Origin: Cinclus cinclus
Taxonomy: Eukaryota; Chordata; Aves; Passeriformes; Cinclidae
Reading direction: 5' to 3'
DNA: 64,000 bases
Assembly (NCBI RefSeq): GCF_963662255.1
Contig: NC_085067.1
Location: forward strand, 6,352,428 to 6,416,427
Shown: positions 1 to 13,557 of the stretch, piece by piece
Layout of the letters: each line of letters opens with the position of its first letter
Position numbering within the stretch: position 1 is the stretch's first letter
The notes under the pieces: generated by a model
Databases searched by the model: none
What the model was told of the DNA's origin: nothing
The model's input: only the letters and a program-made list of their open reading frames with translations
Program-made: the position numbers and the translations under genes

Positions 1-3000
1 CAATCCAGTTTCTTAAAAGTAATATTCACTGGATGTTTTTCACTTTTGTGTTTAAGGAGGAAAGGACCATTTTGGCAATATAAATATAAAACTGCATTAC
101 AGAACAACCTGCAAACTCCATGGCCACCATTTATTGATGAAATCACTTCAATAAATTCCAGGTAAACTTTGCTATACCAAAGGGTTTTGCTTTCTAACAG
201 CCTGCATCCAATTTAAGATGTGAAGTAAAAGCTCCAAAGCTTCAAAAAATGAGGTGCTGGAAGAGCTGGAAAGATCAAGAGCATCACCAGGGATAAGGTA
301 ATTGCAAAACCTGGGAAATTTTTAAGTTTCAGGTAGCCAAAGACATCAGTAGTGCCCTAAGCTTTATAGAGTCTGGGGGAAACAGGGTGTCCCCAAAAAT
401 GACTTTATGGGAAGATGGTGACCATTAGACCCTGCAAGTAATGAAGACACAGCTTAACAAGACAGTTTTAAATGATCAAAAATTCCATATAACTCCTGCA
501 CAATTACAGGCTGGTGTTGACAAATGCCATTAAAGATGCACAGATAGCATAAATGCACTTAAATCATCCAAACTTTTGAAGATGTAAGTAAAATTGAGTC
601 ATGAAAGGGCAAAGGTTCTACCAGCACTTTCTACGTTATTAATTCAAAATATAGTCTGGGGTATAGGGAAGTTAAGCCCTTCCAAGCAATTTTAAGAAAC
701 ACATTCAAAAATGCATAATGAAAAATAATAATCAAAAATGAAAATCAGGTACTAGGAGTGATATCTGCAGAAATGGGCCAGCAAGCTGAAATGTTTGGCA
801 AGTGGAATTGGGCCCCATTCATGGCCAAGACATAAAGAGAACCAAAGAGCAACAGTGGCTATTTCACAGCTGACAGCACAGCTCAGAGAGTGATGCCCCT
901 GCACTGAACGGGAGCTTCCAGGCTTTGGAGGCAAATGTGTCTCCAGAAAGACAAACACACCTGATTCAGTCTGCCAGCACAGATATCCCTGCCTGGGGAC
1001 ACTTCACTCCTGGAAGAGCACAGAGGACTTATTCTTAGGTCAGGAAATTCTTCCCTTCTGTTTTTTCCTACAGTACTAGAGAGGGATGCACAGTCTAAAA
1101 TGAAGATGTATAAATGAGTGGAAACAAAGTCAACATTACACAAATATCTCCTGTTTTCTTTTAAAATACCATTTTCTCAATATAAAATTGCTGCTTGAAT
1201 GAGCATCTAACTGCACCAAACCATCATCACAGCCTGCTCTTTCTCTCCCCACCCCTTAGTAGCTATCTGGTAACAAACTGAACTAACTTTGCAAACAATT
1301 CAACAAATAGGTCTGGGGTCTGAGTATTTTACAAACCTGGTTGAGAACCATAACAAAGTAACCCTGCCTTAATTACATAAAACACAGAAAATCTTTCGTG
1401 GTCTTGCATTCCTTGGCAAAATGGATGAATCCAAATGCTGCTCTGGTCCCATCCATCCCCTACACCTTCCCCAGAGCATCTGCCACGATAGTGTTTTGAA
1501 CATGTGAGGAAGTCTGAAATCAAACGTTCTGGTCTCAGTTCATTGATTACAGGTGGTTTTCCTGAACTCCAGATTTTCTTATTCTTCTCCAAGAAAAATC
1601 TTCCCACCCTGTGCTGGGGTCAGGTCCCCAGTACTGGATCCTGGGACCTCAGTTGCTTAACTATCCCACTGACAGCTTGCAAATCACCTGAAAACACTTC
1701 CCCCAGCAGTGTCAGCCTGACACCTCCCTCTGCAAGGTCTGCCCTGCCACCCTCATGTGGCAGAGTCCCTGCAGTGTGTGAGGAATCCCAGGCTGTGCAG
1801 GGCTCCTCTTCCACAGCTCTCCCCAGGTCTGCAGGAACCCAGAAGTCAGGGACATTTAGAACTTCAGGGCACTGCTCAAGAGGGACCATTTCTGTGATGT
1901 CCAGGAACTCTTCCCAAGTCCACAGGATGCATCCAACAGGGCCCTGTGCAGAAGTACAGCTCAGATTCACAGCACTCTTCAGCTGGAGGCTCCTTCTGAA
2001 GCCCAGGACATCTCAGATGCAAAGACCTGCAGGTGTCACCTGCTCCAAGCTCCCCAGAGATCTAAGACATGTACAGGTCCTGGCACCAGTGCTGGATGCA
2101 TCCCCTCCAAGGAGGCATTCAGATGACAGAGCAGTGTTGAGACACAGATAAGGTTTCACCAGTCCCAGAGGCATCACATCTGCCAGAACGGACACATTCC
2201 TCCACTGCAACTTCTTCTATGCATTTTGAGAGCTTCAGGTTTGCTGCTTTTGCCCAGACCCTGCCTCACCTCTGACAGCAAACTGACTTTGCATCCACTT
2301 GTAAATCCAGAGTTCAGAGATTTGAACAAGAGCATCTTAATCTGGGAGCATAAAGCACAAGCCCACTTTCAGTCTGTCCTCCCAGCACATCTGTCCATCC
2401 TTAGAGACACCCTGTACTCCTGCAGCTGCTGGGAGAGAAAACAAACCTGTCCAACCCTTGCTGCCAGCACAGGCTTAGCTAATAAACTGCAAAAGGACTC
2501 ATGGGGAACGAGGTAAGAACATGGCGAAGCTGAGGAAGACCATGCAAAACACAGAAGGCATTCAGGGGCCTCTAAAAGGATTATGAAAAATATTATATTC
2601 TAAAGACAGCAGGCAGACAACAGCTGCCTTAAGTTTCAGAGGGAAGTGGATTGAAAAAATGGATCCACTATAATTTTCAGAGACAAATCTCTGTAGTTTA
2701 TCTGATCCACTATTTAAATTTCAATACACAGTCCTCTATCTGCAGTAATAATAACCTAAATTCCATTTAGTGTTCATTTGAGCAGTCAGGATAAAGTCAT
2801 TTCTTATTATCTCCCCACTGTGTAAAAAACAGCTTGAAGGTAGGAAGTCAGCAAGCATTTTCACCAAAAAGTAATTATTGTAAGTGACATTTTTACTGCT
2901 GGCATGCCATAAGGCGAACTGCGCATTTGGAAGGACAAGTTGCTAAAACAAAATGACAGGGTACTCTGTGACATTCCGACGAGAACCCAAACATGATTTC

Positions 3001-3560
3001 ACTGGCACTTGCTTTTTGATGCACCGCTTTTCCCAGTGTCCAAAGCTCGGGCTGCATGTTTGAGCCAAACCAGTCCAAGTTGTTTTCTGAGGAACCAGGG
3101 GAATGGGCACATCCCAAGGGAACCAGGCTCTGCTCCCTCCCAAATCAGCACATCAGTGGGCAAGATGAAAGCAGACAAATGTGGACAGGAGATTTCTCAG
3201 CAACCTCTTAAAAGAGCATTTGCTACTTCAGGGCTGCATTTACCTCCTCGTGCAGATGAGTTAATGGACAACAACAGGCCTGGCAGGTTGCCTGAGATCA
3301 AAGTGGCTCACACTGGGACTGGATTAGTTTCTGTTTCCCTGATCATGAGGTTGCCCATTCTACCCAATTTGTAGACCAAAACCTGGTGAATGCTGCCCTG
3401 AGACTCAGGGCCTGATCACACACAGCTGATCAACATCCCCAGGACAACCCTGGTATTCAGTTTCCCAGGGTGTGAACGTTTCAGGGAGAGATTTCTTCCC
3501 TCCAACCTTCTATTTGATTTTACCTTTAGCTAAGGCTCCCTTTGCAGGGTCTTATTAGAG

Positions 3561-3680
3561 AAGGGAGGGACCTTAAATCTCATCTGGTTCCACCTCCTGC
3601 CATGGGCAGGGACACCTTCCACTATCCCAGGCTGTTCCAAACCCATCCAACCTGGCCTTGGACACAGCCAGGGATGAGAA
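3561..3680 (-). repeat. CR1 LINE fragment
   Basis: The plus strand reads as the reverse complement of a CR1 3' region: a gggaccttaaa block, then ccatgggcagggacacctt, ctatcccaggctgttcc and ggccttggacac. The terminal tail is not recognisable, so this is a degraded, 5'-truncated copy. Confidence 0.85.
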
Positions 3681-5084
3681 GAAATTAGCATTCTAAATCT
3701 TTTAAATCTAAATCATCTTTTAAAGTACCATAATAGCAAATCTCCTCACTAACAGTGGCTGCAGCACAAGCCTGAACCACGTAATAAAGCTGAGCAGCAC
3801 TTGTGGGAGAGCACTGCAACACATCCCTCTCCTGACTAATTAAAGAAAATATGCATGAAAGTGCCTTCTCCCAGGTACTGCTTTTGGTGGATTTACTCTT
3901 GAGTGAGTGAACCTTGCCTAGTCACAATTTGCAAATTAATGTGGCTCATGAAAATATGATCCTCCCTACAGTTAAAAACTCCCCCAGTTCTATGTAGGGA
4001 GTGCACAGAGCTCCCTGCAGTTTGCATCTATAATGATGTCAGATATGTAGGAACGTGCAGTTAAGAGTTGTGAGCAGAGTGGAGCTGCCACCACTCTGAC
4101 TGTGGAGAATTTGTTTGTTTGCTTCTTAAATGATGTAACTTTGGGGAAAATGTTATTTTGGGTCTTGGCTCAGAGGGAAATTTTATGTGGATGGGGGGAG
4201 AGATCAAAGGAAAAACCCCTTTAGGAAAGCATGCGGATTTATGTGGGTCTGCACGGAAAGGGGATGAACCAGCTTTGGTTAACTCTGCAATTACTGGGGC
4301 AATATAAAAATAAAGGTTCCCACTCTGCATATGAGTACATGTTAAGTGTCAGGAACATATAAAACTGAAGAGTCAGGGTAGATGTTAGAATTACCTGAAA
4401 GAACCTGCTTTTGAGTATTGCTGAACGGATCACATGGTATTGCTGTAATTTAAGTTGTATTTTCAATAATTGTTTTAGGTTTGTGCCTCTATTAAAAAAA
4501 TATGTTTTCAGCTCTGGAGAGCAGAAGGAGCTGGAGAAAGCAGATGAATTTGAGAAAAGAGCACGTAAGATGGGAGCTGGTGATAGTCTCATGAGGAGAG
4601 ATTTACAGCTGATGTTTAAAAGTACTTGGAGAAGTTGGGCAACCAATTCTCCCTTCAGCAAACCTGCAGCCACAAACTGTTGTGCCCAAAGCTACACCAA
4701 GACCTATTTTAAGGGTACATAAACTGAAATCATCAGACTTCCACAGAGTTAGGAGGACTGGGAAGGACAGATTGCTCTCAAGGATGTGTGGAATCTTGTG
4801 CAGGAAGACACAACTGGAGTCCATCAGTTTAAGTGCCATTTGTCCTGTGATCTGACTTTGGAGCAGGCACACCAAGCCCTGACACAACCACGCCCCAGGA
4901 GAAAACCCTCAGAGGAGAAGAATTAAGTGATATTTTTGCAATATTTTTGCAATAGCCTGGGGGGAAGATGAGGCCTCCATAACCCTAGGCACTACTTTAC
5001 AATAAAACACAGAACAAAAAAGGGGAAACGTAAGAATTTTTTAGCTAGGTTTAGACACAGTTGAAAACAGAGCAATGCCCAGAA

Positions 5085-5128
5085 CAGCCCCAAATCATCC
5101 TAAGATTCTATGATTCCTGAGCCAAAAG
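5085..5128 (+). repeat. Possible CR1 3' tail remnant
   Basis: The stretch ccccaaatcatcctaag followed by attctatgattc resembles the last bases of a CR1 element. It is very short and could be chance. Confidence 0.3.
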
Positions 5129-5868
5129 TGGGCTCTTGGCATTAAAAAGCGAATTATAGTTTTTCGGTTTTACAGATCACCCGTAAACAATAGCAAAAAC
5201 CTTTCTAAAAATACACCGTATTTTAAATTAGGTGATTAATGGCAGAATCATGGCTGCTTTAAAAGACATTGCACTGCCCTGCCAACCTTTACTTAATATT
5301 CACATTTCTCTGTGTTTCCGTAACTTAGCTAGAAATCAATATTTAGAAATAACTGCTGGAAAATATTTTCAATAACCTTATTATTAAACCAGCTTGTGTG
5401 CAGGCGCTTTATTCAGGATTTTCTGAATGCTAAAACAAATATGTCATGGAAGCAATCAATCAAGATGCCACAACCCCACAGTGTTATATTTTTAGTATAA
5501 TCAAGACAAACGTGTGCACAATACCTTCTGGAAAACAGAGTGAGAGCCTCCACGAGGAGGTTCTGCTGCAGTTTATGGTGTCTTTGTTGACTTGCTGGCC
5601 TTGTGATTTGATGCGTTGAACCAGCTTGCTTGAACGTGGCACTAATTTCAGGACTGTTTGTTGTCCTCCTGTGTCAGGAGCCTGAGTGTGAAGGTATTTC
5701 CACACCCTCCCTTGAGGTCTGAACCTCGTGTCTGCTCTTGAGCAGAGGCTGCAGCAGGATGCATATGTGCACTGTGCACTGCATTTAGAGAGATCTCCCC
5801 CACTAAACAATGTGGACATTCCCTCGCCAGGGGCAATGTCCATGTGGGATGGATTCCAGGCTAATGAC

Positions 5869-5965
5869 CTCCCTCCTTCCTTCTTTCTTTCCTTCCTTCC
5901 CTCTTTCCTTCTTTCTTTCTTTCCTTCCTTCCTTCCTTCCTTCCTTCCTTCCTTCCTTCCTTCCT
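5869..5965 (+). repeat. CCTT/TTCC tetranucleotide microsatellite
   Basis: A pyrimidine tract of TTCC, TTTC and CTTT units becomes a pure (TTCC)n run of about eleven units at 5921-5965. It generates spurious FLPSFLPS-type peptides on one strand and EGRKEGRK on the other. Confidence 0.97.
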
Positions 5966-6224
5966 AACAGAGAAGTCCCAACTCCCACCCTCAGCACAGG
6001 GAGGAACAGAGTGACCCTGAGCAGTGCTGCACTAAAGACCCTCCTTTTTTGGAGGAGTGCTGGCGAAAGTGCTGAAACAAAATGACATTTACGTTGTACG
6101 CAACAATATTATAAAAGCTATTAAGGTACATTATTTTACACATCCTCATAATCTCTCCATACTGCTTTACTTAATTTGTGATAAAATTGTTGAGAAAGGG
6201 TACTTAATGTAGGACAGTCAGTAA

Positions 6225-6430
6225 AAGTAATTTATCATCTTCCCGCTTCGGTGCTCACGTTATCAGCGAACTCATTTTCTGCATTCATCATGCAATCAGC
6301 CTATTATTTGCATATTAATCAGGCAGTGGACCATGAAAGAGCCACATCCCAGCCAAATGCTGCACTATCTCAGGAGGAACACTCAGTAATTATCATACAT
6401 CAGTGTTATGATGTGGTAATTGATTATAAC
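6225..6430. promoter_or_regulatory. Candidate intronic enhancer with POU octamer and homeodomain/Cut-like sites
   Basis: Contains a perfect octamer atttgcat (6306-6313) followed directly by attaatc, plus taattgattata (6417-6428) with an ATCAAT-type Cut half-site, and atgcaat and taattatc elements. The segment has no repeat content and resembles conserved vertebrate noncoding elements. This is pattern-based inference without an alignment. Confidence 0.3.
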
Positions 6431-7149
6431 ATCTTTCTGTTGCCCCTGGGGAGTCCCACTGCTAACCCAGCTTCAGGCATTCTGTGCAGATTTTTCTCTG
6501 AAAATTAGAGAAACCATTGCTGTCCTTTTATTAATGTTTTTACCTTTACAATAGACAGCTCTCTGAGCATTTCCAAGGTACTTTTGCCTTTTTCTTTAAT
6601 TAAACATTCATTAGGGAAAACACCTGTCTTGGATCAAAACAAGTAAAAAAAAAAAAAATAACCAATCACCTGAATCAGACCCCCCTGAAAACCCAGTTGG
6701 GCTCGTTCATGTTCGTCCTCTCTCTTTCAAGGTCTGGTGGCTCTTTAGGTGCTGGTGTTGCTTATATAATGCCCTTCCCTATCAAACACAACAAAATGTT
6801 GCAACTTCAATAGACAGTAATTGCAAAGTTCGCATAAAGGCAGTTAAGTTGCTTTATTTAGGTGCCAAATGAGAGGCTAATTTTGGTCCTCTCATAAAGG
6901 ACAAATGAAACATCTGCCAGTTCAAACTTGCACTATTTTTAGGACCCAAGTTCCAGAGGGGTAAACCAGAGAAACAAACACTAACCGCAGCTGTGGTTAC
7001 ACCGTGGTCAATCTCACACCTCCTTCGTGTAGGAACCCATCCCTGCACCACCCCAGCATCCCTTGGAAAGCAGCAAGAGAAGGGGAGATGGCTCTGGAGA
7101 TGAGACCAGAAGGAACCACGTCACACCAGAAAGCAGAGAAGGATGCTTT

Positions 7150-7429
7150 TACAAGGGATGGAGGGACAGAACACTGGGGGAATGGTTTCCCACGTCCAGA
7201 GGGCAGGGATGGATTGGGTATTGGAGAGGAATTCTTCCCTGTGAGGATGCTGAGGCCATGGCACAGGTTGCCCAGAGAAGCTGTGGGTGCCCCATCCCTG
7301 GAAATGTTCCAGGTCAGGTTGGACAGGGCTTAGAACAACCTGGGGTAGTGCAAGTGTTCCTGCCCATGGCAGGAGTGGGACTGGATGGGCTCTAAAGTCC
7401 CTCCCAACCCAAATCATTCTGTGATTCTG
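7150..7429 (+). repeat. CR1 LINE 3' fragment
   Basis: Contains the CR1 hallmarks in order: acaagggatggagggacag, gtttcccacgtccagagg, ccatggcacaggttgcccag, ggttggacagggctt, tgcccatggcagg, gactggatgggctctaaag, and the tail attctgtgattct. Only the 3' few hundred bases are present. Confidence 0.95.
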
Positions 7430-8049
7430 CGACAAGCTGCCATCAGCAGTATCTTTGACAAGTATAAATACTGAACATGTACTATCAGGCCTTCTTTACA
7501 TTTCTTGTTGTAATTGCATTTTCTCCTTTCATTGGCTTTTTAATTGGCTATCTTTCTCTTTTCACTTTTATTTAAATTTGATCTCAAATCCACTTTGCTT
7601 TGTTTTCAATGCAAGTTGCATTTCTCATCAGATTTAAAATAATCACCGGATTCTTTCATTTGCTGCTCCTCTGGAAGGTTGCTGGCAAGTTAAAATACCC
7701 TCCAACATGGATCAAATGAAGTGAGACAAATTCATAAGTTTCTCTCACACCCTAATGTAAAGGACAGGCTGGAAGACTAAGAAGACATTAATTTTCTGGT
7801 AATATTCTGGGCTTTTTTTTGTCCTGGGAATGATTTGCTATCAAGCAATATGTAACTCTATAATCAGAACAGGCTGTTTATTTCCCTGTTTCAGAGCTGC
7901 TGGCTGAAGAGGATTTCCATCCCCATTATAAGATGGAAATAACAACCCGCACATTTGGGGCTCACACACCTTTTTCCCAGTATTTTGGGAGGAAAGTAGC
8001 TCATTATCTGTTCTTTGAGCCGAAAGCAAGGTAATTTTCATCCAGTGGA

Positions 8050-8520
8050 GGAGCATTTGGTAATTTGCTGAGCAGCAGTTGTGCTGCTGCTCAGGGAGGG
8101 CCGAGGGTACCGTGGCCATCTCCATCCCACCAGTGGCCACGGGGCTGGACCAGCAGCCCTCTCCTTTTCCCACCAGCAACCAAAAAACCAATGTGAGCTT
8201 CTGGCAGCTGCCAGAGTCTTCTATCCCCAGCAGAAAATCATCTGCTCCCTTTGGAGAAGTGCCTCTCCAAGCTCTTGTGCAGCTGCCAGCCCACGGGGGA
8301 CAGAACGTGGCTGTCACCCTGGCTGCTGCCCCTGCCCAGAGCTGCTTGGCCTCGCTCTGTGGCTGTGCTGCTCCAGGAGTTTGGGATTTGCCTTTCCAAT
8401 CTCTCAGCTCCTCGTTTTCCACCCAGCCCCTCTGTGCTCTGCAGTTGGCAGCAGGGAGGGGTGTGGGCCCCTCCCCAGGGGAGGCTGTGCTGCTCCGAAT
8501 GCGCACGCAGAGGGGAAGGA
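8050..8520 (-). promoter_or_regulatory. G+C-richer block, weak candidate for the internal p75-type promoter
   Basis: The block lies about 5.5 kb into the intron matching human intron 20, where p75 transcription reportedly starts. It is clearly richer in G+C than its surroundings but has only about ten CpG, so it is not a CpG island. I see no TATA box. Only position and composition support it. Confidence 0.15.
8068..8142. other. Two perfect inverted repeats in a G+C-richer intronic block
   Basis: First: 11-bp stems ctgagcagcag and ctgctgctcag (8068-8078, 8084-8094) with a 5-nt loop. Second: 9-bp stems ccgtggcca and tggccacgg (8110-8118, 8134-8142) with a 15-nt loop. They are spaced 15 bp apart and could fold on either strand. 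Function unknown. Confidence 0.7.
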
Positions 8521-11500
8521 AAATGCTGGTAATTAATGAAATGAAGTAATAAGTAATGAAATGAACAACAGTGGAATTTCTACTCAGTGGCCATGGTTTA
8601 TCTCCCTAACTACACCCCCTTTTTAGCAATTCTCATGCCAACTGCTACTCTGTGAGCTACCTGAGAAGCCTGAGGCAATAATGGTCAGGAAAGTTCCTTT
8701 TTTTCACACAGCTTAAAAAAAAAGATCATTTATTAATTCTGCTCTTTGAAAATATAGACTTTAAGGATAAGACATTGCTGTGTCTGGCTCAGTGCTGCTG
8801 CAGAGCCACACTTGAACTCCTTGCTTGGGGATCTCACACTAAGGGGGAGTGAGCGTCAAGTACCCACATTCCCAAATTAACCACAGAGATGAAACATAGC
8901 TGCAACTTGCCTGGGCAACTTCTCCAAAATTAATTCTAGGAATCCATAACTGCACTTTGGAGTGAATTAAATTTGTCTTCAGAATCCAGCACAGGTCTCC
9001 TCTTTGCTGCATTTACATGAACATTGTAATTGAGTCACAAGGAGTATCTGCCCAGAAAACAGTGCTCACTCCCTGATTTTGTATTTTACTTTAGCCCTTC
9101 TGTAACTGCAAAGCTGTGACCACGGTGAGGACAGATTCGTCTTCTGCAAATTAATCACTAGGTGATTTCATGGACAGGGAAGAATACATCCAGGAGAAGA
9201 ATTTCCCCACAAATACTGAGTATTTGCAAAGCATCACTGATGGAAAAGGAGCAGGGCCGTGGGAGGCAGCCTGGGCAGGACAGGACTCAGCAGGCAGCAG
9301 GAATGCCCAGCTAACGGCCAGGAATCAGAACCAATGTTGTGTTCAGAATCAACTTGAGGCACTGACTTCATGCTGCATTCCCAGGTCCCAGTGAGGTGCC
9401 TTGACAGCGATTCTCCTGGTTTTATTGATACCAGAAAGGCTGCCAGGGAGGTTTTCATGGTCCAAATGTCAGGGAAATGGCACAGAAGATGAACACACAC
9501 ACGTTACAGACAGACTACAACAGCTGCCTTTCTGAGGAGCCAACTGATACCCTATGGTTTGAAATCAAGACAGCCACGGACAACTGCTCTTGAGCCATGT
9601 CCCAAACCACACAGAAAGAATGTGGAAACTTCACCAGGATGTGCCAGGGTGCTCCAGGGATAAGCATGAAGGTAACTCTTTGTCTGATGTAGTTGTTCAG
9701 CTCTGAACTTTAAATCCACATTTGCACCTAGCATAAAAGGCCACAACTTTCCCAAGTCCAAGACTCAATAACTGGTCATGAAGCACAAAACATCTCTGCA
9801 AGGAATTCCTGCAGTCAGCTGTCTGAGCCATGTGATCTCCCTTCTCTTCCATTTCACAGACTACATTAACCACAAACATTTCATGTCATACATTTTTATT
9901 AACCTGGAATGCCAGCAAATGACTGCAAAACCATCTCTCTCTCTTTCTTTTTTTTGATTCAACAACAAAAAACAGCTCAAATTTGGGAAGGTCTGTCAGC
10001 AACACTGCACCAACCACTTCGGTGATGTCACAGTATAAGGATTCAGCTCTTCCCTGTGCTAATCCCAGCTGTGCTCTTGAGCATCATTGAACAGCTCTGC
10101 CCACCCAAACCAACCAGAAGAGTGTAAGAAAAGATGATAAAACACAGGGAGATGGGGGTGAGAGCTTCTCCTTTGCCACCACAAGGCTACTACACACATC
10201 AGGAAGGTATTCCTGAATTCGGGCTGCCAGCCTGAAACATACTCTCTCTCCCTACTTTGTTTCTCCCAGAGCAGCCAACGTGACAGAATTCTCCTGGTAT
10301 CAGGAAAATGGGAATATCCACCCAGCACACAGTCAACTACCTGCCCACTCAGCAGCTTCTGTACTGGCAAATGTTACAGGAATCTGTATCACATAAATAA
10401 AAATACAAGGGATACCTGGCTTTGCCATCACACCCTGATCTCTCTGCTAATATCATAATGACACTGAACCATCCTGAGGTTCTTCCAATTTGTGCTCCCA
10501 AGGGATGACAAGAAGTAATCTCCCCGTTGTTACAAACACTTTATTTTGAAAAGAAAGCTTTCATGCATATTTTAGTTGATCTAAATACAGGAGATCTTGC
10601 GTTTCTAAATCACCAGATAATATGCAATTATCTCAAGCTAGATTCTGATTTTGAAACAAGCTCTAATTAGCTCCCCACTTTATGCTGCTATAATCCTTTC
10701 TTCAACTCCCATGAGTGTTACTATTGCTAAGCAGCATGAGGTTAGGAATGATGGATGATACCCAGAAAGGAAGACAAACAAAAGGGAAATTCAAAATCCC
10801 CTGAGATCACCCGCAGCTGTATCGGCAAATGAAGATTTCCACATTAGGTCATAAGACGACCCTTACAGAAACACACACCAAAAAGGCATGTCTTCTTCCC
10901 ACTGAGTATTTGCAAGCCTTTAATGTAGTATATAGAGAGTGTATGTCCTTCACAGAGGATAAAGAAAAAAGTGAATGTAAAAATTCAGCTTTCCTGCGAG
11001 CAGCCATGGAATCAACAGCACCAAAAAAGAAACTCTGTCTCAATCTCCTATAGATACGCAGCACAAACTCCCAAAATAAAACCAACTAATAAAAGTTGTG
11101 CACAGTACAAGTATTTAGAAAAATATTTGAGCCTTCTCCTGGCACATGGCAACTGTTCAAACCCACCCTGGCTCCCATCAGCAGTAATGCAACTAAATAA
11201 GGGCCAAATTCATCATGAAAAAATGCTGATGCAGTTGGGTGACACTAATTCAACTTTTTTTTTTCCATGTGATTTGGTCCATGCTTTTGACACATAAATC
11301 ATTAAAAAGGCAGATTTACCCAAGGGCATTAGAGCATTTAGGTGGAAAGAAATACACAGAAAAATGTTAGAAAAGGCACAGCAATACTATTTTTGACCAC
11401 CTAGGGTACAGACACCATTTTTGTGTAAAACATGCTCCCTGAAACTTGGACAAAATCACCAAGCCTTGAGGAAAGCTCACAGGCAGAAAATACAGGTATA

Positions 11501-13540
11501 TACCTTGCTGTCATTTTGGCATAGGCTGTTTTTTATAAAATTCATGAATACAGCTTCCAAAGAAGAAAACCAAGCATGGCTTCTCTTTGCTATCTCAACA
11601 TATATATAAATATATATGAAATACATAATATATATGTTTATCCATTCCTTATATGAAATGCTGATGAGCCCATCTGTCTGCACTTGAAAATGGAAAATTA
11701 CTGGACAAAAGGTGAGATTTTCATGAATGAGGTGTTAATCAAAACCTTATGATCGAGAAGTGTAACTAACTGGGTCAGAAATCCAGAAAATCTTGCTAGT
11801 TTAATAGAATAGAGCCAAACAGTAATGAAAATACTCCCAGTTAATAAAAGTTTGAGTCGTTACTATGCATGTTGACACTCTGTACACTGAAGACCTTCTT
11901 GGCAAAGCACTCAGGAGCCACTGAGTATATTAGTTTAATTTCACTTCTTTCCCTTCATGTATTCAACAAGTTCCAAGCCAATTATATTACATGGAAAAGG
12001 CTCCAGACCTTTCCTCGTTCAAAATTGTTCTGATTAATTTCTGTTTTAAAATTACAAGTATGCAACCTTCTCTGCCTTGATTTTCCTGGGAAATGTCTCA
12101 GAAGACCAGAAAATTGGAGCTGTCTCTCTCTTTTTTTTCTTTCTCCTTGCCCTGGAGTGATGGATCTTTCACAAATGCATAATTATTATTACCTTTTCCA
12201 AACTGTTTGCTGCATTTTTAATTACAGAACAGCTACTAATAAAAGGAAATTACCAAACTGCCCTTCTTCATTCAAATAACTTGGTTTTTGCTCTTTTGTT
12301 CTGCCTGGTGTCACAACCTTCCTTATTCCCTCACAGAGAGAAAGGCACCAAGAAAAGAACATTTTGTACAACAATTCTATTTTTAATCCTCTGAGAGGAG
12401 GTAGAAAAGGGCACGAGCCCATTTTCTCATTTGTAAGTCAGCTTTAGGAATGAAGGAGGACAATCATCAATAATATGATTTTATTAGCTGATAGGAACGT
12501 GTCACCTCACAAAATATTAGCTCAAGGGCAGGAACTCACAAATGACACTGGGAGTGTGGGAGGGAACAAAATACCCCAGCAGCAAAACTGAACTTCCTGA
12601 AGGAAATCACTTTCAGCTCCCAGTGATCCCCCCGGGAATCCAGAAGGTGCTCAGATTTTAATCCTATGGGCTTGTCTTTCCATCTTTTATAATTAGAGCT
12701 AGTCATAAATATGAAGATTAGCAATAACAATGCAGCATTTCCCAGCTCCTCTGATTTTGAATTCCCCCTAAAATGGCTACAATTAATTACTCATATTTTC
12801 CACGCCGTCTCAGGCATTTGTGACTGTGACACTCTTGCACGGCACTGATGCCGCAAAAAAAAAGTACTCAGTGGCATGTTTTTAATGAACCATCACAGGA
12901 AATTTCCATGTTCCCTAAATGCTTGGCTATAAGTAACAATAGCCCTATGATTGCAAATAATTTTCTCCCATTTTGGTTTTGTTTTCATGGCTTGTTTTTA
13001 ACTGGGGGCATTTTTATTTTTTTTTGCTTTTATGTATTTATTTTCAACTGTTCTCCTTAAGAAAAACGTGGACCGAAATAACGAATTTTCTCCTAGTAAA
13101 ATCTTTTAGAATGCAAAATAGTTTCCCCAGTAGCGAGGAAAAAAAAACACTTTGGCTGGGATACTTAGAGTAAAGCCAGTGAGCTGCAGAAAAAAAGGAG
13201 TATTTCAGAATAGCAGAAAGAAGGAAAGAGGGAAGAAGAGTACAACCCATCCCTGTCTGTGCCCTGAAATGCAGCAATTCTCCAACACAGGGTACTGGCT
13301 GTAAGCACAGAACAGGGCATGGGTATTTTTCTGGAGTGTTTTACGTCAGTGAAGCATTTCACTGCTAAGAGGCTGTGTGGGTAGAGTTTGGTATCTAACA
13401 GCAGGAACACAGCTGTTCTCTCCTGTCCCAGCCTCCCTCCTATCCTGTGACCATCTCTAAAGCCTTCAGCCACTCACTTCCCTGACACTCAGCTTTGCTG
13501 CATCTGCTTTTTTATTTATTTTTTGCAAATGGAAAGGAGG

Positions 13541-13557
13541 AAAAAAAAAAAAAAAAA
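13541..13557 (+). repeat. Poly-A run
   Basis: Seventeen uninterrupted A in intron sequence, with no sign of a retrotransposed gene copy upstream of it. Confidence 0.95.

Noticed and set aside
1504..2151. 215-codon open stretch on plus, overlapping a 116-codon one on minus (1620-1970)
   Set aside because: Low-complexity Ser/Pro-rich translation with no domain or family resemblance, no conserved start context, and both strands open because the DNA is locally poor in stop codons.
5728..6085. Open stretches containing FLPSFLPS and EGRKEGRK repeats
   Set aside because: Direct translation of the TTCC microsatellite.
7841..8549. 221-codon minus and 151-156-codon plus overlapping open stretches
   Set aside because: Several frames are open at once across a G+C-richer block, which signals composition rather than coding. 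No recognisable protein.
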